A stretch of 64,000 bases of DNA from Paenibacillus sp. SC116 (GCF_024733555.1 NZ_JANIOF010000005.1:310001-374000); one strand, 5' to 3'; positions 33,655 through 44,217 are shown, counted from the stretch's first letter. The notes: generated by a model not told the origin, from the letters alone. Translations and numbers: made by a program.

Positions 33655-33915
33655 TTAGCGATGGTGTTTCAGGTAGAACCGAACTAACTCTTCGATAAGT
33701 TCATCGCGTTCTTTCTTACCCACCATGCTTCGAGCGTTGTTATGACGCGGAATGTAAGCGGGGTCTCCCGAGAGCAGGTAACCGACGATTTGATTGATTG
33801 GATTGTATTCTTTCTCAATCAATGCATCATACACAGACAACAAAATCTCCTGACTAGATGCCTCTTGCTCTTCTGGCTTCACATTGAACTTCATTGTCTT
33901 ATCCATAGAATTCAT
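33655..33915 (-). CDS. IreB family regulatory phosphoprotein (YrzL)
   Basis: A small protein of about 86 residues with the full IreB/DUF965 signature: [20 protein letters not shown], the [20 protein letters not shown] core, and [20 protein letters not shown]. In Enterococcus, IreB is phosphorylated by the PASTA kinase IreK and modulates cephalosporin resistance. The role here is inferred only. The ATG at 33915 follows GAGGTG at 6 nt, better than the GTG at 33924. It is the first gene after alaS. Confidence 0.92.
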   Translation of the reverse strand: MNSMDKTMKFNVKPEEQEASSQEILLSVYDALIEKEYNPINQIVGYLLSGDPAYIPRHNNARSMVGKKERDELIEELVRFYLKHHR

Positions 33916-34002
33916 CGTCGACACCTCGCTTTATTCTTATCATAACACATACCCGGCAAAACAAGAAATTATACCTTTTTTATCATTTCAGACGAATGCA
34001 AA

Positions 34003-34021
34003 CAGGTGCATTAAGCACCTG
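34003..34021 (-). terminator. Small hairpin over the alaS stop codon
   Basis: Perfect CAGGTGC-TTAAT-GCACCTG; the alaS TAA lies in the loop. The tail GTTTGC is not a strong U tract, so this is at most a weak terminator or attenuator before ireB. Confidence 0.35.
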
Positions 34022-36641
34022 CCTGCTGACTTACCAACTGTTCAACGAGCGCAAGCGCTTCGCTCAACTTCTCGGCATTCTTGCCGCCGGCCTGTGCCAT
34101 ATCTGGACGACCGCCACCGCCGCCGCCAGCTGCAGCAGCAATCTCTTTAATCATTTTACCCGCATGGAAGCCTTGTTTAACTAATTCCGGAGCTACCGAC
34201 ACGACAAAATTAACTTTTCCTTCACTTGCAGCACCAAGTACGATAATCGCTTGTTCTACCTTCGTCTTCAGCTCATCAGCTGTCGTACGAAGCGCATCCA
34301 TGCTTCCAGCATTCACTTGCGCCGTCAACACTTGTACGCCTGCAATTGTACGTACTTGATCAGTCAATTGTCCTGCTTCCATACTGGAAAGCTTCGCTAA
34401 TAACGATTCATTTTCACGTGCTAATTCTTTCTCACGTGCGAACATTGCCTCTACACGTTTAGGCACATCAGAAACATTGGACTTGAGTAAGCTCGCAGCT
34501 TGCTTCAACACATCCAATTGAGCCTCCATATATTGATACGCATTACGACCCGTAACGGCTTCAATTCTTCGTACGCCAGATCCAATTCCACTCTCGCTTA
34601 CAATTTTGAACAAGCCAATTTCAGACGTATTGTTTACGTGACAGCCACCGCACAGCTCAATGCTGTATTGACCAACTTGTACGACGCGAACGACGTCTCC
34701 ATATTTCTCGCCGAACAACGCCATTGCGCCCATTGCTTTCGCTTCATCAATCGATTTCAGCTCGATTGTAAGCGCAGTGCCCTTCCAAATCTGTTCGTTC
34801 ACACGGCGCTCGATATCTGCCAACTCTTCTGGCTTAATGCTACCCAAGTTGGTGAAGTCGAAACGAAGACGCTCTGTTTGCACCAAAGAACCTGCTTGGT
34901 TAACATGCTCGCCAAGTACATCCTTCAATGCTTGATGAAGCAAGTGTGTAGCGGTATGGTTCTTAATGATGTCTTCGCGTTCTGCACGAGCTACAGCCGC
35001 TTCGATCGTCATCCCTTCACGCAGCACGCCTTCTTCTACTGTTACAATATGAACATGTTGGCCATGCGGTGCTTTTTTCATATTTTCAACACGCGCAACG
35101 AGACCAGAACCTGTCAATACACCAATATCGCTTACTTGTCCACCGCTCTCAGCATAGAACGGAGTACGATCAAGAACGACTTGGCAAGTTTGACCTACAG
35201 CCGCTTCCTTAACTAGTTCGTTGTCCGCAATAATCGCTAACACCGTGGAAGATGTTACATACTCATCATAACCAACGAATTCGCTTTTAGTCGTAAGATC
35301 AGCAAGCGGTCCACCTTGTACGTTCATGCTCTCGGAAACTTGACGTGTGGAACGTGCGCGTTCGCGCTGCTCTTCCATCGCCGCATCAAATCCTTCACGA
35401 TCAACCGTCAAGCCGTGCTCTGCCGCATATTCTTCCGTCAAATCAAATGGGAAGCCGTATGTGTCATACAATTTGAACGCATCAGCTCCACTAATTTGCG
35501 TGTGGCCTTTCTTCTTAGCAGCTGCTGCCATATCAGAAAGAATCGCAAGACCGTCAGCAAGCGTCTCATGGAAACGCTCTTCTTCGTTCTTGATTACCTT
35601 CTCAATGAACTCGCGCTTCTCTACTACTTCTGGGTAGTAAGTGCCCATTACATCGCCAACCGTCTTAACTAGCTCGACCATGAACGGACGATCCATGCCA
35701 AGCATTTTTCCGTAGCGCACAGCACGGCGAAGCAAACGACGAACAACATAGCCACGGCCTTCATTGGACGGCAATACGCCATCGCCAGCTGTAAATACAA
35801 CGGTACGAATGTGGTCAGCAATTACTTTGAACGCAACATCCAATTCTGGATTTTCTTTATATTTCACACCAGCAATACGGCTCGTCTCTTCAATAATCGG
35901 CATGAACAAGTCCGTATCGAAGTTCGAATCTACATCCTGCAAAATGGAAGCGAAACGCTCCAAACCTGCGCCTGTATCGATATTTTTATTCGGAAGCGGC
36001 GTGTAACTGCCGTCCTTGTTATGGTTGAATTGGGTGAACACCACATTCCATACTTCTAGATAGCGTTCATTTTCACCACTCGGGTAGTTTTCTGGATCGT
36101 TAGGATCTCCGTACTTCTCGCCACGGTCATAGAAAATTTCCGTACATGGTCCGCAAGGCCCTTCGCCGATATCCCAGAAGTTATCTTCTGTTTTGATGAT
36201 GTGGTCAGCTGGAACACCAATCTTCTCGTTCCATAATTTGTATGCTTCCTCGTCTTCCGGATATACGGTGACATATAGACGCTCAGCTTCAAGTCCAATC
36301 CATTTCTTATCAGTCAAGAACTCCCAAGCCCACTCGATAGCATCTTCCTTGAAGTAGTCCCCAATAGAGAAGTTGCCGAGCATTTCAAAAAACGTATGGT
36401 GACGACGTGTTTTACCTACGTTTTCGATGTCATTTGTACGAATACATTTTTGCGAGTTCGTAATACGTGGATTGTCAGGAATGACACGTCCGTCAAAATA
36501 AGGCTTAAGCGGTGCCATACCCGCATTAATCCACAACAACGATGGGTCGTTATGCGGTACGAGCGATGCGCTCGGTTCGATATGATGTCCTTTGCTCTCG
36601 AAAAATTGAAGCCACTTAGCACGAATATCGCTTGCTTTCAT
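34011..36641 (-). CDS. alaS: Alanyl-tRNA synthetase
   Basis: The 876-residue, full-length class II synthetase attaches alanine to tRNA-Ala. The catalytic domain is N-terminal ([20 protein letters not shown], then [16 protein letters not shown]). The tRNA-recognition domain follows. The editing domain shows [16 protein letters not shown] and the Cys/His pair in [15 protein letters not shown], which removes mischarged Ser or Gly. The C-terminal Gly-rich block ([17 protein letters not shown]) is typical. The ATG follows AGGAGG. It is preceded by a T-box leader with an alanine specifier. Confidence 0.98.
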   Translation of the reverse strand: MKASDIRAKWLQFFESKGHHIEPSASLVPHNDPSLLWINAGMAPLKPYFDGRVIPDNPRITNSQKCIRTNDIENVGKTRRHHTFFEMLGNFSIGDYFKEDAIEWAWEFLTDKKWIGLEAERLYVTVYPEDEEAYKLWNEKIGVPADHIIKTEDNFWDIGEGPCGPCTEIFYDRGEKYGDPNDPENYPSGENERYLEVWNVVFTQFNHNKDGSYTPLPNKNIDTGAGLERFASILQDVDSNFDTDLFMPIIEETSRIAGVKYKENPELDVAFKVIADHIRTVVFTAGDGVLPSNEGRGYVVRRLLRRAVRYGKMLGMDRPFMVELVKTVGDVMGTYYPEVVEKREFIEKVIKNEEERFHETLADGLAILSDMAAAAKKKGHTQISGADAFKLYDTYGFPFDLTEEYAAEHGLTVDREGFDAAMEEQRERARSTRQVSESMNVQGGPLADLTTKSEFVGYDEYVTSSTVLAIIADNELVKEAAVGQTCQVVLDRTPFYAESGGQVSDIGVLTGSGLVARVENMKKAPHGQHVHIVTVEEGVLREGMTIEAAVARAEREDIIKNHTATHLLHQALKDVLGEHVNQAGSLVQTERLRFDFTNLGSIKPEELADIERRVNEQIWKGTALTIELKSIDEAKAMGAMALFGEKYGDVVRVVQVGQYSIELCGGCHVNNTSEIGLFKIVSESGIGSGVRRIEAVTGRNAYQYMEAQLDVLKQAASLLKSNVSDVPKRVEAMFAREKELARENESLLAKLSSMEAGQLTDQVRTIAGVQVLTAQVNAGSMDALRTTADELKTKVEQAIIVLGAASEGKVNFVVSVAPELVKQGFHAGKMIKEIAAAAGGGGGGRPDMAQAGGKNAEKLSEALALVEQLVSQQAGA

Positions 36642-36686
36642 GAAGGATTCCTCCTATGACGTTATGTTCCATATAGTTGTATAAAA

Positions 36687-37016
36687 AATAAAAATCGCCC
36701 CTGACATGCAGGGACGATTAAATATCGCGGTACCACCCTGGTTATCGCTTGGCTTGCATGCTCGACCTGCAACTACAGCTGCATAGAATGAGCACGATGC
36801 AAGACTAAACATAAAGCGATCTCCTCGACGTTGATAACGGGTTCGACCCGGTGAAGTTCATTCACACTCCGTAACTAGCGTTCAGCGGCACTTCATGGTG
36901 AAGATTCTTACAGCCTATATACAGCGTATTCCGCCATATAAGGAATCTTCTCTCTGGTCCAAGGGCTGCAGCTTACTCGGTTTCATCTACGTTTTGAGCA
37001 TTAATAGTATTGTCCA
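36687..37016 (-). promoter_or_regulatory. T-box riboswitch of alaS (tRNA-Ala)
   Basis: The leader reads uncharged tRNA-Ala. The T-box sequence GGGTGGTACCGCG lies at 36738-36726; its bulge TGGT would pair with the ACCA end of tRNA-Ala. The competing terminator is ATCGTCCCTG/CAGGGGCGAT (36718-36694) followed by TTTTTATTTTTTAT. In Stem I, the canonical pattern GAAC-GCT-A places a GCU alanine codon at 36879-36877. Both specifier and acceptor pairing therefore agree with the gene controlled. Confidence 0.95.
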
Positions 37017-37022
37017 ATTATT

Positions 37023-37051
37023 AGTATAGTTAGCCAGAGGAACGTTGTCAA
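37023..37051 (-). promoter_or_regulatory. Sigma-A promoter of alaS
   Basis: On the minus strand, consensus -35 TTGACA (37051-37046), a 17-bp spacer and -10 TATACT (37028-37023), giving a T-box leader start near 37016. It lies immediately next to the 3' end of the SLH gene. Confidence 0.85.
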
Positions 37052-37060
37052 ACCCCGTTC

Positions 37061-39451
37061 TTACTGACTTCTTCCGTTAGATGAACTCGTTAAATAACCG
37101 ACCTCTTGAAGCACACGCTGCAGCATAACTGCACCTTGTGCACGAGTAGCATTACCTTGTGGCGCAAACGTTTTAGCATTAAGCCCCGATATAAGTCCTG
37201 CCTCAACCGCTTTGGACACATCCCGCTTCGCATAAGAGCTTATATGATTCCGATCCGAGAACTTCTGAACAGCAGTACCATCTTCCGTCAGCGATTGTCC
37301 GGCGGCATTCATGACACGAACGAGCATCATCGCCATTTGTTCACGAGTAATCGTCTGACTTGGCCGGAACGTGCCATCGCTGTAGCCGCTAATAATGCCT
37401 GCTTTGGAAGCTGCCCCTATCATGCCTGCCATTGGATGTGAATTACTAATATCACGGAATTGCGCTGCCCCAGAAGGATCAGGCTTCAAACCAAATGAAC
37501 GAGCGAGCAGTACGGCAAATTGTGCGCGTGTCAGCTTTTGTTCTGGCGAGAAGCGGTCATTCGATGTTCCTTCAATGATAAACTTCGAGGCAAGTGTCTC
37601 AATGGACGCACGCGCCCAATGCGAGCTCGTATCATGGAAGGACTTAGTACGCTCAGCTAATGCAGCGCTGATATTGGACTTATTTGCGAACTTTACCAGT
37701 GTAATCCCACGCTCTACTTTGATTGTATTTGCGATATAAAGGATGCGATCGGCGTTGGTATCGTATTGAACGGCTGATAAATACCTTGGCTGATAAACCG
37801 ACGTTAAACGGTAAGCATGCTGTACATCTGCTGTTATATGACGTGGTGCCTTGCCATCTACAAAGGAATACAATGAGAACTTATGAGGACTGATAAGCTG
37901 GCGTGCACTGAGCTGACTAAGCTTCTGAGTCAACTTATTTAAAGTTGGGTCTTCTTCCACATGAATAGCTACCCATATCGAAGAATCATTTGCCCATTCG
38001 GTACGAATGCCGGTGTAATTCAAGTTATTTAGCGGAAGCGTATATACCGTATCCTTGTATTTAAGTGAAAACTTTGCCCCGCTAGATTGCTTGGCTGCTG
38101 TTTCCAGAACTTGTAGCGGAATGACGATGATTCCACTATTCTCTGTAACTGGAATTTCATATATAACATGTTTAGCAGCGCTGTTCTTTGCTGCATAATC
38201 AAGTGCAGAAGCGACATGATCCTTGTTGAGTACATAGCGGTTGCTCGACACTGCACTACTATGAGATGGAGACTGTGCAGATTGCTTGGTCGCTGAGTTC
38301 TGATTCAGTGTATAAATGCCGTGTTCCAACAACCACTCATAGGGTGTATCGGTAAGATGTGCAGGACGATTACTTGGTGTATTCGGTTGACCTGGTGTAC
38401 TTGGTGTCCCTGGATTACCCGGATTGCTTGGCGTACCCGGCACTCCGCCTGGCCCCCCTGGTCCTCCTGGACTTCCGGGATTACCGGGCTTACCTGGCGG
38501 TTTTCCTGGGACACCAGGATTGCTGGGTTGACCCGGATTCCCTGGTTTGCCAGGCTGCTCTGGCGTACCCGGTCCTCCTGGCTTGCCAGGGGCGTCAGGC
38601 TTGCCCGGTTGCCCAGGTGTGTGCGCACCATATACAACAGGCACATTCACTAATGCCGCGAGGCGATTTCCTACCACATCCTCTAACGGCGTTTGGCCAG
38701 GGGTATAACTTAACGTAATGCTGTCATTATGATGTGCTTGCTGCTTAAGTTGGATGGTCACGATGTTAGAATTGGAAGAGAGGCTGCTTAAACTTAGAGG
38801 TTGTTTATTACGATATACACTGAACTGTTGTAAGGCAGCTAAAGTTACTGGCTTAAGTCTTTCTGAGAAAACAAGAGTTACGACATTGTCTCTCATCGCA
38901 GCTTGGCTAAGTACAGGTGAAGAAGTATCATTACCTGCTTCCGTCCTGAATATCCAATCCCGATCATAAATTCCTACAAAATCACCAACGTTGCTGCGGA
39001 ATGTGCCATAATCAATCCATACTGTATATTCTGTATCTGGATTCAATGTCGTTCCCACTTGCCATTCGATAGCTCGATTGTTGTTCGTTATTTTAACGCG
39101 GGCATCACTGACCGGAATTCTTTCAACATCGTCCCCCATTAAAGTCCGGATCGCTAGCTCACCCTTTCCCTTTACAATCGCCTGATCGAAGGTAAGCTTA
39201 AGTACTGGCCGCGTGCTTACTTGCTGTGCAGCAGTCGTTGGAGCCGTATTGACTAGTCGAACCGCCTTCCAACTATTTGCCAATGGACCTACTGATGCCA
39301 TTTCTGGGGATGTAGTCATAGAGGAATTTTTTGGCGGCAGCTGTTCCGCATTTGCGATTGCCTGATCATCTGATGCAGCTGAGGCAGCAAGTGGTTGCAA
39401 TACAATCAACACAGATACAGCGTATACGAAGCATGATCTTAATAATTTCAC
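37061..39451 (-). CDS. Exported SLH-domain protein with Ig-like domains and collagen-like repeat
   Basis: The 796-residue protein has a signal peptide (about 1-26, ending AASA). A bacterial Ig-like/SbsA-type domain spans about 70-170, with a second one of SwmB-like type at about 178-275. A collagen-like proline-glycine repeat covers 279-360, followed by an uncharacterised region to about 600. Three SLH domains then occupy about 608-785 (for example [20 protein letters not shown] and [20 protein letters not shown]). SLH domains bind pyruvylated secondary wall polymers, so the protein should sit on the cell surface. The GTG start follows GGAG. The function of the central region is unknown. Confidence 0.9.
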   Translation of the reverse strand: MKLLRSCFVYAVSVLIVLQPLAASAASDDQAIANAEQLPPKNSSMTTSPEMASVGPLANSWKAVRLVNTAPTTAAQQVSTRPVLKLTFDQAIVKGKGELAIRTLMGDDVERIPVSDARVKITNNNRAIEWQVGTTLNPDTEYTVWIDYGTFRSNVGDFVGIYDRDWIFRTEAGNDTSSPVLSQAAMRDNVVTLVFSERLKPVTLAALQQFSVYRNKQPLSLSSLSSNSNIVTIQLKQQAHHNDSITLSYTPGQTPLEDVVGNRLAALVNVPVVYGAHTPGQPGKPDAPGKPGGPGTPEQPGKPGNPGQPSNPGVPGKPPGKPGNPGSPGGPGGPGGVPGTPSNPGNPGTPSTPGQPNTPSNRPAHLTDTPYEWLLEHGIYTLNQNSATKQSAQSPSHSSAVSSNRYVLNKDHVASALDYAAKNSAAKHVIYEIPVTENSGIIVIPLQVLETAAKQSSGAKFSLKYKDTVYTLPLNNLNYTGIRTEWANDSSIWVAIHVEEDPTLNKLTQKLSQLSARQLISPHKFSLYSFVDGKAPRHITADVQHAYRLTSVYQPRYLSAVQYDTNADRILYIANTIKVERGITLVKFANKSNISAALAERTKSFHDTSSHWARASIETLASKFIIEGTSNDRFSPEQKLTRAQFAVLLARSFGLKPDPSGAAQFRDISNSHPMAGMIGAASKAGIISGYSDGTFRPSQTITREQMAMMLVRVMNAAGQSLTEDGTAVQKFSDRNHISSYAKRDVSKAVEAGLISGLNAKTFAPQGNATRAQGAVMLQRVLQEVGYLTSSSNGRSQ
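38372..38617. repeat. Collagen-like Gly-X-Y coding repeat
   Basis: This stretch of the SLH gene encodes about 80 residues with Gly mostly at every third position and Pro abundant (units such as [12 protein letters not shown]). The period is 9 bp with many near-identical copies, so length may vary between strains. The Gly-X-Y register is broken in a few places ([15 protein letters not shown]). Confidence 0.9.
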
Positions 39452-39631
39452 TACTTATTTCACTCCTCGCACATTTACAAATATTTCTTGTAACTTATAT
39501 AGACGAATTAAATTGCAATTTGTTGTGCTTTTTCATCAAAAAATTGGTGTCAATTTGTCACATCGCCCGTCAGGATAAACATTCCTCCCCTTTCTTCCCA
39601 AAAAATTTAATATGAATGATCTATGACTCAC

Positions 39632-39663
39632 AGCAAAAAAGCTGTTCGATACACGAACAGCTT
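39632..39663 (-). terminator. Terminator of the YrrI-like AI-2E gene
   Basis: Perfect AAGCTGTTCG-TGTAT-CGAACAGCTT on the minus strand, followed by TTTTGCTG. Confidence 0.88.
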
Positions 39664-39670
39664 CAAACCG

Positions 39671-40741
39671 CTACAACGTTCTACGTCTGACGAAGTAAGT
39701 AAATACATGTTGGAGCACAACCTTCAACGCCGCGAAGACAGGCACTGCCAATATCAAGCCAACCACTCCAGCTACTTCTCCACCTACAAGCAAAGCGAAA
39801 ATGATCGACAACGGATGCATATGCAGCGTTCTTCCTACGACCTGTGGAGAGATAACATTTCCCTCTAATATTTGACAAGCCGTATTTACGATAATGACCA
39901 TCAACATCATCTTAAATGAGATCGTTGAGGCAACAATCAAGGCAGGAGCCGCTCCAAAATAAGGACCTAAATACGGAATAATATTAAATATCGCTACCAT
40001 TAAAGCCAAAAGCAGCGCATAAGGCATACCAATAATCCAATAGCCGATATAGGCCAGCACCCCGATTATGACACAGACGAGAAACTGTCCACGAATATAG
40101 CTTCCGAGTGCAGCATCAATATCTTTGAACATCATGACAAAGTGCTTGCGATGGCTTCTAGGCACATAGGCAACTACCGTTCGTTCGAACACTTCAAAGT
40201 CCTTTAAAATGTAGAAAATAAGGAACGGGACGATTAACGCAACAAACAGCATATTAATCGTCGCACCAATATTGTCTATAAAGTGTGTAATTCCTTTGCT
40301 CATCCGTTGTTCCAGCATAAACATCCATTCATTCATACCCGTCCGAAGCGTTGGCGGCATTAAGGAAGACTGACTAAGTCCGTTCATAAATCGCTCTGCC
40401 TTCGCATTCAACTGTGGCATCTGTTGATTCAGCCCTTCAAGCTGCGCCAACAGCATCGGAATAGCATTCATAAGAATTACAGTAACCGAGAAAATAAATA
40501 CCGCATAGATGAGCAGCACCGCAATCGTACGCGGTACTTTGCGATCATTTAACAACGAGACGATCGGATTAAGTACATAAGCGATGATCATAGCGATAAA
40601 GAAAGGGGCAAAGATCGCCTTAAAAAACGTATACAAATGGCCGATAACCGGACGCAATAAATACAGCATATATAAAATAAGCAATCCGAGAAGCATATAA
40701 ATGCCGTATACGAACAATTTATTTTTTAACAAACGCTCCAC
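39671..40741 (-). CDS. AI-2E family transporter (YrrI-like)
   Basis: The 356-residue protein has about eight membrane helices in the AI-2E family arrangement. Landmarks are FKAIFAPFFIAMIIAYVLNP, IPMLLAQLEGLNQQMPQ, and the conserved FNIIPYLGPYFGAAPALIVA and EGNVISPQVVGRTLHMHPLS blocks. The position just upstream of alaS matches Bacillus yrrI. It is the second AI-2E protein in this window and diverges clearly from the one at 20.5 kb. The substrate is unknown. The GTG start is about 11 nt from GGAG. Confidence 0.87.
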   Translation of the reverse strand: MERLLKNKLFVYGIYMLLGLLILYMLYLLRPVIGHLYTFFKAIFAPFFIAMIIAYVLNPIVSLLNDRKVPRTIAVLLIYAVFIFSVTVILMNAIPMLLAQLEGLNQQMPQLNAKAERFMNGLSQSSLMPPTLRTGMNEWMFMLEQRMSKGITHFIDNIGATINMLFVALIVPFLIFYILKDFEVFERTVVAYVPRSHRKHFVMMFKDIDAALGSYIRGQFLVCVIIGVLAYIGYWIIGMPYALLLALMVAIFNIIPYLGPYFGAAPALIVASTISFKMMLMVIIVNTACQILEGNVISPQVVGRTLHMHPLSIIFALLVGGEVAGVVGLILAVPVFAALKVVLQHVFTYFVRRRTL

Positions 40742-40791
40742 TGCTTCTCACACTCCATCGGGACATGCATTCACAGTAGAGTATATGTCAT

Positions 40792-41277
40792 CTACACCAA
40801 AAATAATCCGTCAGGATTTCCATTAGATAACTTCCAAACTCGTTGATTGTCGCTGCCGCGATAACGCAATTCCGGTCGTCTGCGCTCTTGTAAGAACGGC
40901 CCGTCTACCAACACATCTATATAGGTCAACAGCTCATTCATATCTGCAGTTCCATTTTGCTGTATATATTCCAACGTATATCCCGTATATGCCCAAATGT
41001 GACGCCCTGCCTCACGGAGAATTCGCGCTAATCTCTTTACTTCACGCGCCTGCATAAACGGTTCCCCGCCAGATAAAGTTATATCGGTAAGCGGATTGGA
41101 TAGGAGCTCAGCAGCTGCTTCCTCTACGCTGAGCACTTCGCCAGCTTGTATTTTCCATGACTGCGGATTATGGCATCCAACACATCGATGTGGACACCCA
41201 CTCAAAAAAATCACCGAGCGCAATCCTTCACCATCTACAACACTATCATGTACAAATGACAATACACGCAAGCTCAT
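40792..41277 (-). CDS. nrdG: Anaerobic ribonucleotide reductase activating protein
   Basis: The 161-residue radical-SAM enzyme carries the cluster motif CPHRCVGC (CX3CX2C) near residue 28, followed by the TLSGGEPF box and a HIWAYTGYT segment. It uses SAM and a [4Fe-4S] cluster to place the glycyl radical on NrdD. The ATG at 41277 overlaps the nrdD stop (ATGA), indicating translational coupling; a longer in-frame start would reach into nrdD. Confidence 0.93.
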   Translation of the reverse strand: MSLRVLSFVHDSVVDGEGLRSVIFLSGCPHRCVGCHNPQSWKIQAGEVLSVEEAAAELLSNPLTDITLSGGEPFMQAREVKRLARILREAGRHIWAYTGYTLEYIQQNGTADMNELLTYIDVLVDGPFLQERRRPELRYRGSDNQRVWKLSNGNPDGLFLV

Positions 41278-43226
41278 TGATGCTTCACCCGCTCCTGCTC
41301 CTCCGCTTGCTTCGCACGATTCCATTTGCTCATATCCCCAACCAAATAGCCAGTAATCCTCCGTATCCGCTCGATATTTGCTTCTGGAGCCTCACAAACT
41401 GGACAGCCACTATGAATGATCGCTTGATATCCACAACAGCGGCAGCGATCCACAGGATGATTGATCGAACCATAGCCGATATTATGCGCTGCCATTGCCC
41501 GTACAAGCCGATCCAAAGCCATTATGTTGCCCGCTACTGCACCGTCCAACTCGACATAGGTAATATGTCCGCCATTGCACATTTCATGGAAAGGACCCTC
41601 GACGCGGATTTTATCAAATGCTTTCAATTTGTAATAAACGGGTACATGATACGAATTTGTATAGTACTGTCTATCTGTCACTCCAGCTATAACCCCAAAA
41701 TCAATGCGGTCTTTCTTTACAAACTTTCCTGAGAGACCTTCTGCTGGAGTAGCAATAAGAGAAAAGTTCAAGCCCGTACGCTCTGCCGCCTCGTCCATTC
41801 GCTTACGCATATGGCGAATAATTTGCAGCCCCAGCTCATGAGACGACTCCGATTGACCATGATGACTGCCAACTAGTTGTGTTAATGCCTCTGCTAAACC
41901 GATAAAGCCAACACCGAGCGTTCCTTGCTTCAACACATCCGCTAATGTATCATCTGGCGCTAACTGCTCACTTCCCCGCCAAACTCCCTGACGCATGAGA
42001 AAACTAAAATCTTCTGCTCGCTTCTTGCTTTGGAATTGAAGACGATCAAGCAGTTGACGCTCCGCAATACCTATCAACTTGTCCAGCATCGAGAAAAATT
42101 GTTCTACATTATCCGATAGCAAACTGAGCCGAACGAGATTTAACGAAGTAAAGGATAAGTTACCACGACCTAATGCAGTCTCTTTCCCGTTCACATTTCC
42201 CATTACTCTAGTTCGACAACCCATATAGCAAGCTTCCGATTCAGGCGTCCCATCATCATATTGAGCGTTAAATGGCGAATCCAAAAATGCAAAGTTTGGG
42301 AACAAACGCTTTGCTGTTGTCTCCAGCGCCAATTCATACAAATCACGATTTGGATCACCAATGTTGAAACTGACACCGGACTTTAACTTAAATATTTGAA
42401 TCGGAAAAATGGGCGTTTCTCCTTTGCCAAGGCCTGCTTGAGTAGCCAACAATAGCTGCTTGACTAACAAACGTCCACAGCGAGACGTATCCGTTCCATA
42501 ATTGATTGAAATGAAAGGAACTTGTCCGCCGCCGCGTGAATGCATCGAGTTTGAATTGTGAATGAAAGCTTCACAAGCTTGATACACGTCACGTTCTGTC
42601 CATTGCCACGCAAGTGTTTCTATATGACTTGACTCAGCAAGAGGCAGCTGTTCTAGCATGCTGAAATTACGATCGTACGTTTTTTTCACATAAGGAGCCA
42701 AATCATAATCAAACATTGGATAAGCTTGACCACCATGCTGCTGATTTTGATTCGCCTGCATAATGATGGAGGCCAAAGCCATCGCGCTTTTAATATCCTT
42801 AGGTTCACGCATATGTCCATGGCCTGTATTGAATCCACCGCGCAGCATTTGTCCTAACGGAATCTGACAGCAGGTCGTCGTTCCTGTTGCATAATAATCT
42901 AGGTCATGCGGATACAGCAGATTGCTTTCCATTGCTTCTCTTGCTTCTGCCGTCAGTAAGTGATTCATAGCATACCAGCGGGCGCTTTCGCTAGCCATTT
43001 TCCCCATAATCCCCATCGGTGAACGACCGTCTACATTCGCATTTTCCTGCATTAAATCTTGATCTGAACCATCTACGATATCATCTAAGGCCATAATCAA
43101 CTTTTCCTGATCCAGCTGTTGATCGTTTGCTAATTTATGAACGGACTGAAAGCGATGAACTGACTTAGATTGGCGTACAGCCCCCGCTGAAATAGACTCT
43201 TTTTTAGAAGTAAGTAAAGTGGTCAT
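41274..43226 (-). CDS. nrdD: Anaerobic (class III) ribonucleoside-triphosphate reductase
   Basis: The 650-residue enzyme reduces ribonucleotides to deoxyribonucleotides without oxygen. Visible features are SNSMHSRGGGQVPFISINYG in the active-site barrel, the C-terminal zinc site CRCCGY...CPVC, and the glycyl-radical motif RRITGYLVGDMSKWN, with the radical Gly about 20 residues from the C terminus (near 630). Like lactococcal-type enzymes it is shorter than the E. coli one and lacks an obvious ATP-cone, so allosteric activity control may differ. The ATG at 43226 follows GGAGAGGG. Tandem NrdR boxes lie just upstream. It indicates facultative anaerobic growth. Confidence 0.94.
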   Translation of the reverse strand: MTTLLTSKKESISAGAVRQSKSVHRFQSVHKLANDQQLDQEKLIMALDDIVDGSDQDLMQENANVDGRSPMGIMGKMASESARWYAMNHLLTAEAREAMESNLLYPHDLDYYATGTTTCCQIPLGQMLRGGFNTGHGHMREPKDIKSAMALASIIMQANQNQQHGGQAYPMFDYDLAPYVKKTYDRNFSMLEQLPLAESSHIETLAWQWTERDVYQACEAFIHNSNSMHSRGGGQVPFISINYGTDTSRCGRLLVKQLLLATQAGLGKGETPIFPIQIFKLKSGVSFNIGDPNRDLYELALETTAKRLFPNFAFLDSPFNAQYDDGTPESEACYMGCRTRVMGNVNGKETALGRGNLSFTSLNLVRLSLLSDNVEQFFSMLDKLIGIAERQLLDRLQFQSKKRAEDFSFLMRQGVWRGSEQLAPDDTLADVLKQGTLGVGFIGLAEALTQLVGSHHGQSESSHELGLQIIRHMRKRMDEAAERTGLNFSLIATPAEGLSGKFVKKDRIDFGVIAGVTDRQYYTNSYHVPVYYKLKAFDKIRVEGPFHEMCNGGHITYVELDGAVAGNIMALDRLVRAMAAHNIGYGSINHPVDRCRCCGYQAIIHSGCPVCEAPEANIERIRRITGYLVGDMSKWNRAKQAEEQERVKHQ

Positions 43227-43249
43227 CCATATCCCTCTCCTTCTCATAC

Positions 43250-43298
43250 ACACTATATATAGTATGCATGTATATTTCAGATCACAATATGTATTATG
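43250..43298 (-). promoter_or_regulatory. Tandem NrdR boxes upstream of nrdDG
   Basis: Box 1, ACACTATATATAGTAT (43250-43265), matches the NrdR consensus closely. Box 2, CACAATATGTATTATG (43283-43298), is weaker. Their centres are 33 bp apart, about three helical turns, which is the typical arrangement for NrdR repression of ribonucleotide reductase operons. Confidence 0.8.
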
Positions 43299-43321
43299 TC
43301 ACACTCTTATTTACAAAATTA

Positions 43322-43362
43322 AACAACAAAAAGACCTGACTGCATAAACGCAATCAGGTCTT
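43322..43362 (-). terminator. Terminator after the small zinc-ribbon gene
   Basis: On the minus strand, AAGACCTGATTGC pairs with GCAGTCAGGTCTT, followed by TTTTGTTGTTT. Confidence 0.85.
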
Positions 43363-43372
43363 GCTTGTTAGC

Positions 43373-43588
43373 CTATGTAGAGGCTGGTGCCCCTGTATAC
43401 GCAGTATCTGTCCATTCATCACCGAAAAAGAGATCATCCAGTGAGCTGAGTGTTCCATCTTCCTCTACTTGATAGACCGACATTTTCTCACCATTCACTG
43501 TTAGTTCAATAAAGCATCCCCAGCAGTAAAATTGATGAGCACCTATTTTGCCGATGTCTTTCGAGTTGCAGTTCGGGCATTGCAGCAT
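43373..43588 (-). CDS. Small zinc-ribbon-like hypothetical protein
   Basis: The 71-residue protein begins MLQCPNCNSKDIGKIG, with a second CXXC (CWGC) about 20 residues on: a compact four-Cys zinc ribbon. A beta-hairpin-like region and an acidic tail (SLDDLFFGDEWTDT) follow. Function is unknown. It lies 50 bp after the PRC-barrel gene on the same strand and ends at a good terminator, so it looks like a real gene of that transcript. Confidence 0.7.
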   Translation of the reverse strand: MLQCPNCNSKDIGKIGAHQFYCWGCFIELTVNGEKMSVYQVEEDGTLSSLDDLFFGDEWTDTAYTGAPAST

Positions 43589-43638
43589 ATGTTCACCATT
43601 CCGTCCCTATTTATTGCGCATTAGGGATTATAGCCAAT

Positions 43639-44139
43639 CTATTGGTGCTCTGGCTTGAGGTCATGAAGCAGAATCGCATGTTCTCCTATCTGCATCCGGC
43701 TTGTTCCGTCAATGCGCTGCCTTCCTTCAAGAAGGTCGGATATTAATCCGTCTGTAATTTCCAGTCCTATTATCGTATTGCCCATATCTGGCTGAAAATA
43801 AACATCAGCAACCCAGCCTATCTGCGTTCCCTCTAGCGTTAGCAATGGAATGTCCTTCAATCGCCTCGAACCGTATAAAAATGACCACTCTCTTTGCTCT
43901 ACTACCTCTTCGCCACGTTCAATGATCGATGCACTCGGAATAAATACAGCATCTTCACCACAAGCCGCTAGCTGCTCCCAATGAATAACAGCGGCATGAC
44001 GGCAAAACATGCCGCCCTCTTCCAGTTCCATATGAGTCAGTTTCCATTGTGCCGATATCCATAAATCTTTGACTTTAGCTACTCTTTGTCCTGTCGTAAT
44101 ATCATAGATCGGCAAGCCAATGAGCTCCAGCAACTTCAC
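43639..44139 (-). CDS. PRC-barrel domain protein (YrrD-like)
   Basis: The protein has about 166 residues with two PRC-barrel units: GLPIYDITTGQRVAKVKDLW near the start and DIPLLTLEGTQIGWVADVYF near residue 95. PRC barrels bind partner proteins in RNA processing or photosynthetic systems. The Bacillus counterpart YrrD lies in the same mnmA/iscS neighbourhood but has no firm function. The GTG at 44139, behind a strong GGAGGAGGAG, is chosen over an upstream in-frame ATG that lacks a site. Confidence 0.78.
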   Translation of the reverse strand: MKLLELIGLPIYDITTGQRVAKVKDLWISAQWKLTHMELEEGGMFCRHAAVIHWEQLAACGEDAVFIPSASIIERGEEVVEQREWSFLYGSRRLKDIPLLTLEGTQIGWVADVYFQPDMGNTIIGLEITDGLISDLLEGRQRIDGTSRMQIGEHAILLHDLKPEHQ

Positions 44140-44217
44140 AATGCTCCTCCTCCAGCGAGATACCGTGCTTGACAACTCGCGTGTGAACTTGAAACACGCA
44201 TCCGCTTGAGGAACAGC

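Noticed and set aside
34500-35216. Open frame of 238 codons on the plus strand
   Set aside because: Antisense to alaS, which is intact and conserved; composition is that of a shadow frame.
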